A DNA stretch of 64,000 nucleotides from Streptomyces sp. NBRC 109706. GTDB taxonomy: Bacteria; Actinomycetota; Actinomycetes; Streptomycetales; Streptomycetaceae. Shown here piece after piece: positions 1 through 9,048 of this stretch. The stretch is from assembly GCF_000974485.1 (NCBI RefSeq), contig NZ_BBOM01000004.1:682001-746000 (forward strand). Reading direction: 5' to 3'. The notes under the pieces were generated by a model. It saw nothing but the letters and a program-made list of their open reading frames with translations. It did no database searches and was not told where the DNA came from. The translations under genes and the position numbers were made by a program. Numbering within the stretch: position 1 is the first letter of the stretch; every line of letters starts with the position of its first letter.

Positions 1-3000
1 GAGGGCTGGCTGGAACGGGACTGACGCCTCACCTCGGAAGGGGACTGACGCCCCCCGTCCCCGAGGAACCGCGCCCGAGCAACCACGGCCGGCCGGCGAG
101 GCGTTGGCCAGGACACGACCTAGGACCATGGGCCGATCCGTCCGCCCGGCCTCCCGAAGTAGCCTCGGGATCATGGTTGACGGGAAGCCGGAGCCGCGAA
201 CTCCGGAGCGACGCAAGCGAGATGTGCTGACCCGGCTCTCCGAGGACCAGGATGTCTGGGTGGCGACCGCGGACCTGGCGGGTGAGCCCTGTCTGGTGCC
301 GCTCTGCTTCCTCTGGTGGGATGAGACCCTGCTGATGGCCACCAAGGCCGGCAACCCCACCGCCCGGAACATCGCGGCCAACGGGCGCGCCACCCTGAGC
401 CTGGGGCACACCAGGGATGTGGTGCTGATCGAGGCCACCGCCGAACCGGTGGCGCCCGGGGCCGTGGACGCGGCCGAGGCCGCCGCCTTCCGGGGCAAGC
501 TGGGCTGGGACGCGACGGACCGGCCGGGCTGGGCCTCGCTGCGTTTCCGCCCCCGGACCATCCGGGCCTGGCGCGAGTCGAACGAACTGCGCGGACGCCA
601 GCTGATGCGCGACGGACGGTGGTTGGTCTGAACCCGCCCGCCGCGCACCACCCCCAGCGGGGCGCCGGACGCGCTCTCGGCGACCGCGAGGGCTCCGTCG
701 ACATCGGTGCGCAGCACCACGGCACCCGACGCGGTCAGCGCCTCGACGGTGCTCGGCGCCGGGTGGCCGTAGCCGTTGTCCGCGCCGGCCGAGATCAGGG
801 CCAGCCGGGGCCTTAGCCGCTGGAGCAGCGGAGGGTGCTGGCGGCCCGAGCCATGGTGCGGAACCTTGAGCACATCGACCTCGGGCAGCTCCGGGTTGGC
901 CGCCAACAACGCCTCCTGGCCCAGCGGTTCGAGATCGCCAGGCAGCAGGATGGTCAACCCGCCGCTGCGCAACAGCAGGGTGACGCTGGCATCGTTGGCG
1001 CCCAGCCCACGGGCCCTGGCGTCGTCCGGCGGCCAGAGCATCCGCCAGCTCAGCTCGCCGCCCAGCCGGTGCTCCCCTGGCGCGGCGGGGAGCACCGGGA
1101 CGCCCGCCTCGGCCGCCAGCCGCGCCACCCGCTCCGCCTGGTCCGCCGGCTCCGGCAGCGGGCTCGTCCGGATCGCCGCGACCTCTCTGCCGCGCAGCAC
1201 TCCCGGCAGGCCGGCCACATGATCGGCGTGGAAATGGCTCAGCACGAGCAGCGGGACGTGACGCACCTCCAGCCGGCGCAGACAGCGATCCACGGCCGCC
1301 GGATCGGGCCCGGCATCGACGACCAGAGCCGTATGGGCCCCGGCGGCCAGCACCAGTGCGTCGCCCTGACCCACATCGCAGGCCACCAGCCGCCAGCCCG
1401 GCGGCGGCCAGCCGGTCAGCAGCCGGGGCAGCGGGGCGGGACGGAACACGGCGACCAACAGCAGCACCACGCCGACCACCGCCCCGGCACGGCGCCTGGC
1501 GGCGCCGGCGGCCAGGACCAGCAGCCCCACGCTGACGGCTGCCAGCAGCGCGGCACCCCACCAACCGGCGGGCCAGGCCAACTCGGCGCCGGGAAGGGCG
1601 GCTCCGCGCCTGGCCACCGTGGCGATCCAGCGCCCCGGCCAGGACGCCAGCCAGGCCAGGGCCGCGGCCAGCGGCGGCAGCAGTGGCGCGCTGAGCAGGA
1701 CCGCCCACCCCAGCACCAGCAACGGGGCCACCACCGGCGCGACCAGCAGATCGCAGGGAATGGCCACCAGGCTCACCTGACCGGCGAAGACCGTGATCAC
1801 CGGGGCACAGACCAGCTGGGCCGCGCCGGCCACCGCCAGCGCCTCGGCGAGCCGGCCGGGCACTCCCCGGCGGCGCAGGGCCAGGCTCCAGCGCGGCGCC
1901 AGCAACAGCAGGGCCGCCGTGGCCAGAACGGAGAGCAGGAAACCGAAGGACCGCGCCAGCCGTGGATCGTGCAGCACCAGCAGCAGGGTGGCGGCGGCCA
2001 GGGCGGGCAGCAGCGCCCGATGCCGGCCGGTGGCGATGGCCAGCAGCGCGATGCCGCCGCAGACCGCGGCCCGCAGCACGCTGGGGCCCGGCCGGCAGAC
2101 CAGCAGAAAGGCCACCAACAGCGCCCCGCCCAGCAGCGCGGTGCCGCGCAGCGGCAGGCCCAACCGCACGGCCAGGCCGCCGCGTTCGGCTCGGGAGGCG
2201 CTGGCCGGCGTGCCGATCAGCACGGCGAAGAGGATCGCCAGATGCCCTCCGCTGACCACGATGAGATGGCTGAGCCCGGTGGCCCGCACCGCCTCGGCCA
2301 GCTCGGCCGGGATGGCCGAGGCATCGCCGATGATCAGCGCCGGCAGCAGTGCGGCGGCGTCCGCCGGCAGCGCGGAGACGGCCTCGCGCAGCCGGGCGCG
2401 GAGGGCGCCGGCGAGCCGCTGGGCGGTGGAGGGACCGGCGATGATCTCGGGCTCGGACGCGTCGGCGACGCGCAGCACGGCGGCGAACTCGTCGGCACGG
2501 CCCGGGATGGGCTCCCCGACCCTGGCGGTCAACCGGAGCCCGGTGGACGGAAGCAGGGCGAGCCAGGGCTCGGCCCGCTCGGCCTCGACCACCACCAGCA
2601 CCGGGTCGGCCGTCGACCAGACCGCGCCGTCCGCGGTGCCGACGCGGCGCACCTCGGCCGTCAGCAGCACCGGACGCTCCCGCTCCGGCTGCCCCGCGCG
2701 CTCCTTGGCCTGGCGCGGGTCCCCGCCGAGCCTGACCTCGACCGAGACCTCCCGGCCCGTCAGCTCCGGCAGCGGCCCCGAGCCGACCGAGGCGCGATGG
2801 GCCCCGGCCGCCGCACCGCCGGCCGCCGCACAGAGCAGGACCAGGCTGACGGCCGTCACCAGGGGGCGGGGGCGGCGGCGCAGCGCCATGCCCAGCAGCA
2901 CCAGGCCGGCCAGGCAGCAGCCGATCGACCAACAGGCGGTGGCGCGCCCTGGCAGCTCCCAGGCGAGGGCGGCGGAGCCCCAGGCCGAGGCGGCGGGCGG

Positions 3001-3135
3001 GACCAGCCGCAGATCCAGCGCGCGCCTCTCCGGCTGGCCGGTACGGGCCGGCCACTCGGCGAACGTCGGGGCGGGCGGGCTCGTCGGGCCCGACGAGCGG
3101 GGGATCGGCGACGGCCGACGCTCAGAGGGTGACAC
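1..3135 (-). CDS. comEC: ComEC/Rec2 family DNA uptake channel protein (no stop inside window)
   Basis: Competence membrane protein expected to form the channel that moves single-stranded DNA across the membrane. The GTG start at 3135 follows a GAGGGA ribosome site and overlaps the comEA stop by 14 nt. The N-terminal region has short membrane helices. The competence domain follows (AELAEAVRATGLSHLIVVSGGH), then a long hydrophobic stretch. A C-terminal metallo-beta-lactamase-like domain shows DVGQGDALVL and LSHFHADHVAG, then PHHGSGRQ. A usual ComEC of about 830 residues would end near base 630. This frame has no stop codon down to base 1, so it runs antiparallel through the whole PPOX gene. I checked every triplet of the frame from 1 to about 735. 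The true C-terminus is therefore outside the window, or the normal stop has been lost. Family assignment is firm; the 3' end is not. Confidence 0.85.
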   Translation of the reverse strand, partial: MSPSERRPSPIPRSSGPTSPPAPTFAEWPARTGQPERRALDLRLVPPAASAWGSAALAWELPGRATACWSIGCCLAGLVLLGMALRRRPRPLVTAVSLVLLCAAAGGAAAGAHRASVGSGPLPELTGREVSVEVRLGGDPRQAKERAGQPERERPVLLTAEVRRVGTADGAVWSTADPVLVVVEAERAEPWLALLPSTGLRLTARVGEPIPGRADEFAAVLRVADASEPEIIAGPSTAQRLAGALRARLREAVSALPADAAALLPALIIGDASAIPAELAEAVRATGLSHLIVVSGGHLAILFAVLIGTPASASRAERGGLAVRLGLPLRGTALLGGALLVAFLLVCRPGPSVLRAAVCGGIALLAIATGRHRALLPALAAATLLLVLHDPRLARSFGFLLSVLATAALLLLAPRWSLALRRRGVPGRLAEALAVAGAAQLVCAPVITVFAGQVSLVAIPCDLLVAPVVAPLLVLGWAVLLSAPLLPPLAAALAWLASWPGRWIATVARRGAALPGAELAWPAGWWGAALLAAVSVGLLVLAAGAARRRAGAVVGVVLLLVAVFRPAPLPRLLTGWPPPGWRLVACDVGQGDALVLAAGAHTALVVDAGPDPAAVDRCLRRLEVRHVPLLVLSHFHADHVAGLPGVLRGREVAAIRTSPLPEPADQAERVARLAAEAGVPVLPAAPGEHRLGGELSWRMLWPPDDARARGLGANDASVTLLLRSGGLTILLPGDLEPLGQEALLAANPELPEVDVLKVPHHGSGRQHPPLLQRLRPRLALISAGADNGYGHPAPSTVEALTASGAVVLRTDVDGALAVAESASGAPLGVVRGGRVQTNHRPSRISWRPRSSFDSRQARMVRGRKRSEAQPGRSVASQPSLPRKAAASAASTAPGATGSAVASISTTSLVCPRLRVARPLAAMFRAVGLPALVAISRVSSHQRKQSGTRQGSPARSAVATQTSWSSESRVSTSRLRRSGVRGSGFPSTMIPRLLREAGRTDRPMVLGRVLANASPAGRGCSGAVPRGRGASVPFRGEASVPFQPAL
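173..631 (+). CDS. PPOX-class (pyridoxamine 5'-phosphate oxidase-fold) flavin/F420-binding protein
   Basis: Predicted 152-aa cytoplasmic protein of the split-barrel FMN/F420-binding superfamily. Family hallmarks are the N-terminal segment with a short helix then VWVATADLAGEPCLVPLCFLW, the strand LLMATKAGNPTARNIAANGRATL, and VLIEATAEPV. Members are oxidoreductases or cofactor-binding proteins with diverse substrates; the substrate here cannot be read from sequence. ATG at 173 is chosen because homology starts there; ATG 128 and TTG 104 are in-frame alternatives. It lies convergent to, and entirely inside, the open antisense frame of comEC. Confidence 0.8.
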   Translation: MVDGKPEPRTPERRKRDVLTRLSEDQDVWVATADLAGEPCLVPLCFLWWDETLLMATKAGNPTARNIAANGRATLSLGHTRDVVLIEATAEPVAPGAVDAAEAAAFRGKLGWDATDRPGWASLRFRPRTIRAWRESNELRGRQLMRDGRWLV

Positions 3136-4255
3136 GGTCCCTCAGCTCCGCGAGGCGCCGTTCGCCGATCCCGGTGACCTCGCTCAGCTGGTCGATGGCC
3201 GTGAATCCGCCACGCTGCTGTCGATGGCCGACGATCTCCTGGGCCAACACCGGGCCGATGCCGGGGAGTTCCTCCAACTGCTCGGGGGTGGCCGAGTTGA
3301 GGCTGACCGGCCCCGTGGGCTGCCCGGACCGGCCCGGCGGTGGCGCCGCGCCCCCGGGCCAGGACGGTGGTGGATCGCCGCCCACCAGCAGCTGCTCCCC
3401 GTCGACCAACAGCCGGGCCTGGTTGAGCCCTTCGGCATCCGCCGGCGTCAGCGGCCCGCCGGCGGCGGCCAGCGCGTCGGCCACCCGGGAGCCGGCGGGC
3501 AGCGGATAGAGCCCGGGGGCGCGGACCTCGCCCGCCACATCCACCACCACATCGGGCAGCCGCTCGCCCGCGCCGCCCACGGCGGACGGATCGGCGACGG
3601 ACGAGGCGCCCGCCCCAGCGTCCGCGCCGGAGTGCGTGGAAGCGGCGGGGCCGCCATGGGCCGCCTCGGCCGGCTCGGCGACGGAGACCGCGCGCGCCCG
3701 CCCCGCCCAGAAGTGGTGGGCGGCCAGCCCACCGGCGACGACCAGCACCACCAACAGCGCCAACAGGGCTCTCGGCTCCAGGCCACAGCGGAGCCGCAGC
3801 CAGGAGGGCATCCGCTCGGCGAACCCCAGCCGCAGCCGAAGCCACCAGGACAGGCGCGGCCCGGCCACCGGCGGGGCCGCGCCCGAAGCGTCGGGCGTAT
3901 CGACCGATGACTCCGCGGGCGCCGACGACCCGACGGGCACCGAGGGCGCCGCGTCAGCCGACGCGTCGGGGAACAGCGCCGCCGCCCGGCCGGCCAACAC
4001 CGGCGACGGGATCCCGCTCGGGCCCGAGAACCGGGAGCGCCGGGGGGCGGCATGCCGCCCGGGCCCCCGCCCCGCCGCACCGCCGGGCCGGGCTCCGGCC
4101 CCACCACCACGCCCCCGCCCTCGCGCCCGACGAACTCCACCGCCCGTACCGGTGCCGCCACCGGCACCAGCATCAGCACCGGCACCAGCACGGCGATCAT
4201 CCAGATCCTCCCGGCCGTTCCTGCTCTCCCGGCCGTCCCACAGTTGTGTATCCAT
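3122..4255 (-). CDS. comEA: ComEA family helix-hairpin-helix DNA-binding protein
   Basis: Predicted 377-aa membrane-anchored DNA receptor partner of ComEC. The first ~170 residues are low-complexity Gly/Arg/Pro-rich and cytoplasmic. One membrane segment follows (LLALLVVLVVAGGLAAHHFW). The extracellular part carries an SLBB-type domain (VVVDVAGEVRAPGLYPLPAG...VADALAAAGG). The C-terminus has two HhH motifs: LNSATPEQLEELPGIGPVLA and LSEVTGIGERRLAELRDRV. It is the first gene of a two-gene operon with comEC (14-nt overlap). The long, disordered N-terminus is larger than in Bacillus ComEA but usual for actinomycetes. Natural competence is not established in Streptomyces, so the physiological role is uncertain. 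Confidence 0.9.
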   Translation of the reverse strand: MDTQLWDGRESRNGREDLDDRRAGAGADAGAGGGTGTGGGVRRARGRGRGGGAGARPGGAAGRGPGRHAAPRRSRFSGPSGIPSPVLAGRAAALFPDASADAAPSVPVGSSAPAESSVDTPDASGAAPPVAGPRLSWWLRLRLGFAERMPSWLRLRCGLEPRALLALLVVLVVAGGLAAHHFWAGRARAVSVAEPAEAAHGGPAASTHSGADAGAGASSVADPSAVGGAGERLPDVVVDVAGEVRAPGLYPLPAGSRVADALAAAGGPLTPADAEGLNQARLLVDGEQLLVGGDPPPSWPGGAAPPPGRSGQPTGPVSLNSATPEQLEELPGIGPVLAQEIVGHRQQRGGFTAIDQLSEVTGIGERRLAELRDRVTL

Positions 4256-4306
4256 GGCCGGGAAGGTAGCCGTTTCTCACTCTCCGTGACGGATTGGCCG
4301 CGGATC

Positions 4307-4333
4307 TGTGGATAACCCGGCCCCTGTGGAAAA
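4307..4333. promoter_or_regulatory. Two DnaA-box-like sites upstream of comEA
   Basis: TGTGGATAA at 4307-4315 is the exact reverse complement of the classical TTATCCACA DnaA box. TGTGGAAAA at 4325-4333 is one base different and lies 18 bp away in the same orientation. Both sit 52-78 bp upstream of the comEA start. DnaA control of comEA is inference; two 9-mers could also arise by chance. Confidence 0.35.
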
Positions 4334-4360
4334 CCCCGTCACCCTCCTGGGTGGATCCCA

Positions 4361-4418
4361 CCGGCGACGTACCGGCCCCCCGTTCAGGACCGGCGACGTA
4401 CCGGCCCCCCGTCCAGGA
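4361..4418. repeat. 29-bp tandem repeat, two copies
   Basis: Copies at 4361-4389 and 4390-4418 are directly abutted and differ at one base (T versus C in the CCGTTCAGGA / CCGTCCAGGA part). Each contains GACGTACCGGCCCC. No coding frame or protein repeat explains it. It looks like a recent duplication by slippage. Confidence 0.9.
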
Positions 4419-4456
4419 CCGCGCGGGCGGAAGGCGTGGGCCCGACGCGGGCATGG

Positions 4457-4495
4457 CGAAGGCCCCGGCCGCCTGTTCGGCGGTCGGGGCCTTCG
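4457..4495 (-). terminator. Hairpin downstream of rpsT
   Basis: A 17-bp stem with one mismatch and a short loop: CGAAGGCCCCGGCCGCC at 4457-4473 pairs with GGCGGTCGGGGCCTTCG at 4479-4495. It lies about 130 bp after the rpsT stop on the minus strand. There is no U-run, which is common for terminators in high-GC actinomycetes. It is the strongest hairpin of this gap. Confidence 0.7.
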
Positions 4496-4627
4496 TCGTG
4501 TGATCTTGGTGGGCGGTGGGCACCGCACCCGCGTGGCGAACTTGGGATCAGCGTGGTGCCCGATGGGCGTCGGCCGGCGCGGAGAGAGGGGCCGCTGAGG
4601 CCGGGCCGATGCCGCTGTCGCGCCCGA

Positions 4628-4894
4628 TCAGCCCTGGAGCGCGTTGACCCGAGCAGCCAGGGCGGACTTCTTGTTGGCCGCGTTGTTGGGGTGCAGCACA
4701 CCCTTGCTGACGGCCTTGTCCAGCTTCTGGGCGGCGGTCCGGCGAGCGGCCTCGGCCTGCTCGTAGTCGCCGTTGGCGGCGGCCTCACGGGCCCGCCGGA
4801 TCGCGGTCTTGACCTCGGACTTGATCGCCTGGTTGCGCAGCCGGGCCTTCTCGTTGGTCTTGATCCGCTTGATCTGGGACTTGATGTTCGCCAC
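4628..4894 (-). CDS. rpsT: 30S ribosomal protein S20
   Basis: Primary 16S rRNA-binding protein of the small subunit, 88 aa, usual family length. The start is GTG at 4894, giving [21 protein letters not shown], the canonical S20 N-terminus, preceded by AAAGG at suitable spacing. The C-terminus ([20 protein letters not shown]) is equally characteristic. It is monocistronic and divergent from lepA, a conserved actinomycete arrangement. An upstream in-frame extension to about 5029 is not S20-like and is rejected. Confidence 0.97.
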   Translation of the reverse strand: MANIKSQIKRIKTNEKARLRNQAIKSEVKTAIRRAREAAANGDYEQAEAARRTAAQKLDKAVSKGVLHPNNAANKKSALAARVNALQG

Positions 4895-5149
4895 GAATGA
4901 GCCTTTGCAGGTTCGAGAAGAATTCGAGAGAGCCGAGAGCGTTCGGCGCCCGAATGGTTCGGATGTATCGGTCGAGCAGCGGATGGACTGTTCGTTGCCG
5001 GTGGAGCACCCCCGGCGGCCATCCCGCACCAGGGGCAGTGGACCAGCCTACCAGCGCCCCCGGTCGCCTTCCGCATCGGGCTCCGCCCCCCGCGCATGGG
5101 ACCATGGGGGCGACCAAGCCACGACCGCCATTCACCGACAGGACCCCGC

Positions 5150-7015
5150 GTGCCCGCGATCCCCTCGAACGCGCCGGAGCCCAGCCGTACCGCCCCGGCC
5201 CTGATTCGCAACTTCTGCATCATCGCGCACATCGACCACGGCAAGTCCACCCTCGCCGACCGGATGCTCCAGCTGACCGGCGTGGTCGATCAGCGGCAGA
5301 TGCGCGCCCAGTACCTCGACCGGATGGATATCGAGCGCGAGCGTGGCATCACGATCAAGTCCCAGGCGGTCCGGATGCCCTGGGGCGCCGAGGACGGCAC
5401 GGCCCATGTGCTGAACATGATCGACACCCCTGGCCATGTGGACTTCACCTACGAGGTGTCCCGTTCGCTGGCCGCCTGTGAGGGCTGCATCCTGCTGGTG
5501 GACGCCGCCCAGGGCATCGAGGCGCAGACCCTGGCCAACCTCTATCTGGCCATGGAGAACGACCTCACGATCATCCCCGTCCTCAACAAGATCGATCTGC
5601 CGGCCGCCCAACCGGAGAAGTTCGCCGCCGAGTTGGCGCATCTGATCGGCTGCGATCCCGGGGATGTGCTGCGCGTCTCGGCCAAGACCGGCGAGGGCGT
5701 GGAAGCGCTCCTCGACGAGGTGATCCGGCAGGTGCCGGCGCCCGTCGGCGTGGCGGACGCCCCCGCCCGCGCGATGATCTTCGACTCGGTCTACGACGCC
5801 TACCGGGGCGTGGTCACCTACGTGAAGATGGTGGACGGACGGCTCGGCAGGCGCGAGCGGATCCAGATGATGTCCACCGGCGCCACCCACGAGCTGCTGG
5901 AGATCGGGGTGAACTCCCCGGAGATGACCCCGGCCGACGGCCTCGCCGTGGGTGAGGTGGGCTATCTGATCACCGGGGTGAAGGACGTCAGACAGTCCAA
6001 GGTCGGTGACACCGTCACCCTCCAGCGCCATGGCGCCACCGAGGCGCTGGGCGGCTACAAGGACCCCAAGCCCATGGTGTTCTCCGGGCTGTACCCGATC
6101 GACGGCTCCGACTATCCGGCGCTCCGCGACGCGTTGGAGAAGCTGCAGCTCAACGATGCCGCGCTGGTCTACGAGCCGGAGACCTCGGCCGCGCTCGGCT
6201 TCGGCTTCCGGGTGGGCTTTCTGGGGCTGCTGCATCTGGAGGTCATCCGTGAGCGGTTGGAGCGCGAATTCGGTCTTGATCTGATCGCGACCGCACCGAA
6301 CGTGGTCTATCAGGTGACCATGGAGGACGGCGCCGAGTTCACCGTCACCAACCCGAGCGAGTATCCGGGCGGCAAGATCGCCGAGGTCCGCGAGCCGGTG
6401 GTGCGGGCGACGTTGATCGCGCCCAGCGAGTTCATCGGCGCGATCATGGAGCTCTGCCAGAACCGCAGGGGCGCGCTCCAGGGGATGGACTACCTCTCCG
6501 AGGAGCGCGTCGAGCTGCGCTACACGCTGCCGCTGGCGGAGATCGTCTTCGACTTCTTCGACGCGCTGAAGTCCAAGACCAGGGGCTATGCCTCGCTGGA
6601 CTACGAGCCCACGGGCGAGACGGCCGCCGCGCTGGTCAAGGTCGACATCCTGCTGCACGGCGACAAGGTCGACGCGTTCTCCGCGATCGTGCACAAGGAC
6701 AAGGCGTATGCCTACGGGGTGCGGATGGCCGGCAAGCTGCGGGAGCTCATCCCCAGGCAGCAGTTCGAGGTCCCCATCCAGGCGGCCATCGGCTCGCGGG
6801 TGATCGCGCGGGAGACGGTGCGCGCCATTCGTAAGGATGTGCTCTCGAAGTGCTACGGCGGCGACATCTCCCGTAAGCGCAAGCTCCTGGAGAAGCAGAA
6901 GGAGGGCAAGAAGCGGATGAAGATGGTCGGCCGGGTGGAGGTCCCCCAGGAGGCGTTCATCGCCGCGCTCTCCTCCGACTCCGACGGGGGCGGCGAGGCG
7001 AAAGGTAAGAAGTAG
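5150..7015 (+). CDS. lepA: Elongation factor 4 (LepA), ribosome back-translocating GTPase
   Basis: 621-aa translational GTPase acting on the 70S ribosome. The G domain shows AHIDHGKST (G1), RGITIKS (G2), DTPGHVDF (G3) and NKIDLP (G4). EF-G-like domains II, III and V follow. The LepA-specific C-terminal domain ends in [20 protein letters not shown], which is diagnostic. GTG at 5150 is chosen because homology begins there ([23 protein letters not shown]); 5096 is an upstream in-frame alternative lacking conservation. It stands alone between divergent rpsT and the acyl-CoA ligase gene. Confidence 0.97.
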   Translation: MPAIPSNAPEPSRTAPALIRNFCIIAHIDHGKSTLADRMLQLTGVVDQRQMRAQYLDRMDIERERGITIKSQAVRMPWGAEDGTAHVLNMIDTPGHVDFTYEVSRSLAACEGCILLVDAAQGIEAQTLANLYLAMENDLTIIPVLNKIDLPAAQPEKFAAELAHLIGCDPGDVLRVSAKTGEGVEALLDEVIRQVPAPVGVADAPARAMIFDSVYDAYRGVVTYVKMVDGRLGRRERIQMMSTGATHELLEIGVNSPEMTPADGLAVGEVGYLITGVKDVRQSKVGDTVTLQRHGATEALGGYKDPKPMVFSGLYPIDGSDYPALRDALEKLQLNDAALVYEPETSAALGFGFRVGFLGLLHLEVIRERLEREFGLDLIATAPNVVYQVTMEDGAEFTVTNPSEYPGGKIAEVREPVVRATLIAPSEFIGAIMELCQNRRGALQGMDYLSEERVELRYTLPLAEIVFDFFDALKSKTRGYASLDYEPTGETAAALVKVDILLHGDKVDAFSAIVHKDKAYAYGVRMAGKLRELIPRQQFEVPIQAAIGSRVIARETVRAIRKDVLSKCYGGDISRKRKLLEKQKEGKKRMKMVGRVEVPQEAFIAALSSDSDGGGEAKGKK

Positions 7016-7099
7016 CACAACAACCAGGGGCACCTGACTGTTGGCCGTCCCCCTTACATGTGAGGGCCCGGCCGCTTAGTCTGTTCGCCCCAGCGGGAA

Positions 7100-7115
7100 G
7101 TTACCCGCAGGTCAC
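7100..7115. promoter_or_regulatory. Imperfect palindrome upstream of acyl-CoA ligase
   Basis: GTTACC-CGCA-GGTCAC: the two 6-bp arms match at 5 of 6 positions. It lies about 32 bp upstream of the GTG start of the ligase, between the probable promoter and the ribosome site. TetR-type fatty-acid regulators often bind such sites at acyl-CoA synthetase genes. The assignment is inference. Confidence 0.35.
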
Positions 7116-7146
7116 CCCCGTTGCACTGCGGCACCCGGAGGAAGTC

Positions 7147-9021
7147 GTGAGCGTGAATGAGCAGGCCATGAAGAAGCGGCCCCCGTCCGTGGCGCACGTG
7201 TTTCTCGATCGGGTGGCGGCCACCCCGGAACGCGAGGCGTTCCGTTACCCGGTGCCCAGCGCCGGGGGCGGTCCCGACGAGTGGCGCAGCTACACCTGGG
7301 AGGAGGCCGGCACCCGGGTCTTCGCCATCGCCGCCGGGCTGATGGACCTCGGGGTACGCCCCGAGGAGCGGGTGGCGATAGCCTCCAGCACCCGGGTGGA
7401 CTGGGTGCTGGCCGACCTGGGGATCATGTGCGCCGGCGCGGCGACCACCACGGTCTACCCGCAGACGGACGCCGAGGAGACGGCGTTCATCCTGGCCGAC
7501 TCGGGCAGCCGGGTCGTGTTCGCGGAGGACGCCGAGCAGCTGGCCAAGGTGCGGGAGCGCCGCGCCGAGCTGCCCGAGGTGGTCCATGTCGTCGTGCTGG
7601 AGGGCGACGACGCGGTCGCCGCCGACGGGGACCCGGACGGCTGGGTGCTCTCGCTCGCCGACCTCGCCGAGCGCGGCGCCCGCTATCTGGCGGACAAGCC
7701 GGACGCGGTCAAGGACACCGTCTCCGCGCTCCGCGGCGACCAGCTGGCCACCCTGATCTACACCTCGGGCACCACCGGCCGCCCCAAGGGCGTGCGGCTG
7801 CGCCAGGACACCTGGTCCTACATGGGGTACGGCATCGAGCAGATCGAGATGATGCTGCCCGACGACGTGCAGTACCTGTGGCTGCCGCTGGCGCACGTCT
7901 TCGGCAAGGTGCTGCTGGCGGCCCATGTCAAGGTCGGGCATGTGCTGGCCGTCGACGGCCGGGTCGACAAGATCATCGAGAACCTGCCGGCGGTCCAGCC
8001 CACCGCGATGTGCGCGGTGCCGCGCATCTTCGAGCGGGTGTACAACGGCGTGGCCGCCAAGGCGAAGGCCGGCGGCGCCGCGAAGTACAAGATCTTCACC
8101 TGGGCCGCCCAGGTGGCCAGGGACTACGCGCGTGTCTCCCAGGACAACCACCGGCGCACCGGGCGGGCCTCCGTCCCCACGGGGCTGGCGATCAAGCACC
8201 GGATCGCGGACAAGCTGGTCTTCGCCAAGATCCGCGCCGCCTTCGGCGGCCGGATGAAGGCCTGTGTCTCCGGCTCCGCCAGGCTTACCCCCGAGCTGGG
8301 CTTCTTCTTCACCGGCGCCGGCATTCCCATTCTGGAGGGCTACGGGCTCACCGAGTCGGCCGCGGCCAGCTTCGTCAACCGCCGGGAGAGCAACCGCGTC
8401 GGCACCGTCGGCAAGGCGCTGCCCGATCTTGAGGTGCGGATCGCCGACGACGGCGAGGTGCTGCTGCGCGGCCCCGGCATCATGGACGGCTACCACGGCC
8501 GGCCCGAGCTCACCGCCGAGGTGCTGACGGAGGACGGCTGGTTCCACACCGGGGACATCGGCGAGGTCTCCGACGACGGGTACCTCAAGATCACCGACCG
8601 CAAGAAGGACCTCTTCAAGACCTCGCTCGGCAAGTATGTGGCGCCGACCGAGATCGAGGGCCGGTTCAAGGTGGTCTGCCCCTATGTCTCCTCGATGCTG
8701 GTGATCGGCGCCGGACGGAAGTTCTGTTCCGCGCTGATCGCGCTGGACGAGGTGGCCCTGACGGCCTGGGCCAAGGAGAACGGCGTCTCGGGCGACTACC
8801 CGCAGATCGTCGCGGACCAGCGCACGGTGGCCCTGATCGACGGCTATGTCGAGCAGCTCAACGGCACGCTCCAGCGCTGGCAGACGATCAAGACCTTCCG
8901 GCTGCTGCCCCGCGAGCTGGACATCGAGCACGGCGAGTTGACCCCGAGCCTCAAGCTCAAGCGGCCCGTCGTCGAGGGCGAGTACCAGCACCTGATCGAG
9001 GAGATGTACCCGACGCCGTAA
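7147..9021 (+). CDS. Long-chain fatty acid--CoA ligase (AMP-dependent synthetase)
   Basis: 624-aa ANL-superfamily enzyme, expected to activate fatty acids to acyl-AMP and then acyl-CoA in the cytoplasm. Visible motifs are the P-loop TSGTTGRPKG, the adenine/acyl-pocket motif EGYGLTESAA, the hinge GWFHTGDIGEVSDDGYLKITDRKKD, and the C-terminal catalytic-lysine region KTSLGKYVAPTEIEG. The GTG start at 7147 has a strong GGAGGA site seven bases upstream. An upstream TTG/ATG extension is not conserved. The nearest relatives are the long FadD15-type synthetases of actinomycetes. It is transcribed alone and converges on hemW with a 27-bp gap. Confidence 0.9.
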   Translation: MSVNEQAMKKRPPSVAHVFLDRVAATPEREAFRYPVPSAGGGPDEWRSYTWEEAGTRVFAIAAGLMDLGVRPEERVAIASSTRVDWVLADLGIMCAGAATTTVYPQTDAEETAFILADSGSRVVFAEDAEQLAKVRERRAELPEVVHVVVLEGDDAVAADGDPDGWVLSLADLAERGARYLADKPDAVKDTVSALRGDQLATLIYTSGTTGRPKGVRLRQDTWSYMGYGIEQIEMMLPDDVQYLWLPLAHVFGKVLLAAHVKVGHVLAVDGRVDKIIENLPAVQPTAMCAVPRIFERVYNGVAAKAKAGGAAKYKIFTWAAQVARDYARVSQDNHRRTGRASVPTGLAIKHRIADKLVFAKIRAAFGGRMKACVSGSARLTPELGFFFTGAGIPILEGYGLTESAAASFVNRRESNRVGTVGKALPDLEVRIADDGEVLLRGPGIMDGYHGRPELTAEVLTEDGWFHTGDIGEVSDDGYLKITDRKKDLFKTSLGKYVAPTEIEGRFKVVCPYVSSMLVIGAGRKFCSALIALDEVALTAWAKENGVSGDYPQIVADQRTVALIDGYVEQLNGTLQRWQTIKTFRLLPRELDIEHGELTPSLKLKRPVVEGEYQHLIEEMYPTP

Positions 9022-9048
9022 CGCCCGGCCCCCGCCGGCCCCGTCCGG

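Larger units (their letters stand above)
4256..4627. other. 372-bp intergenic region upstream of comEA and downstream of rpsT
   Basis: No credible gene. It contains, in order, the comEA promoter side with two TGTGG motifs, a two-copy 29-bp tandem repeat, and a strong hairpin likely to terminate rpsT. These are listed separately. The remaining stretch next to rpsT (about 4500-4627) shows no further structure that I can support. Confidence 0.6.

Noticed and set aside
29..3055. 1008-aa open frame on the minus strand
   Set aside because: Shadow of comEC in another frame: Arg/Gly/Ala-rich translation with no domain, while the neighbouring frame gives a full ComEC.
835..3132. 765-aa plus-strand frame antisense to comEC
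   Set aside because: Gln/Gly/Arg-rich composition typical of antisense frames in GC-rich DNA; no motif.
5132..7033. 633-aa minus-strand frame antisense to lepA
   Set aside because: Antisense shadow; Leu/His/Gly-rich without motif, whereas the plus strand encodes complete LepA.
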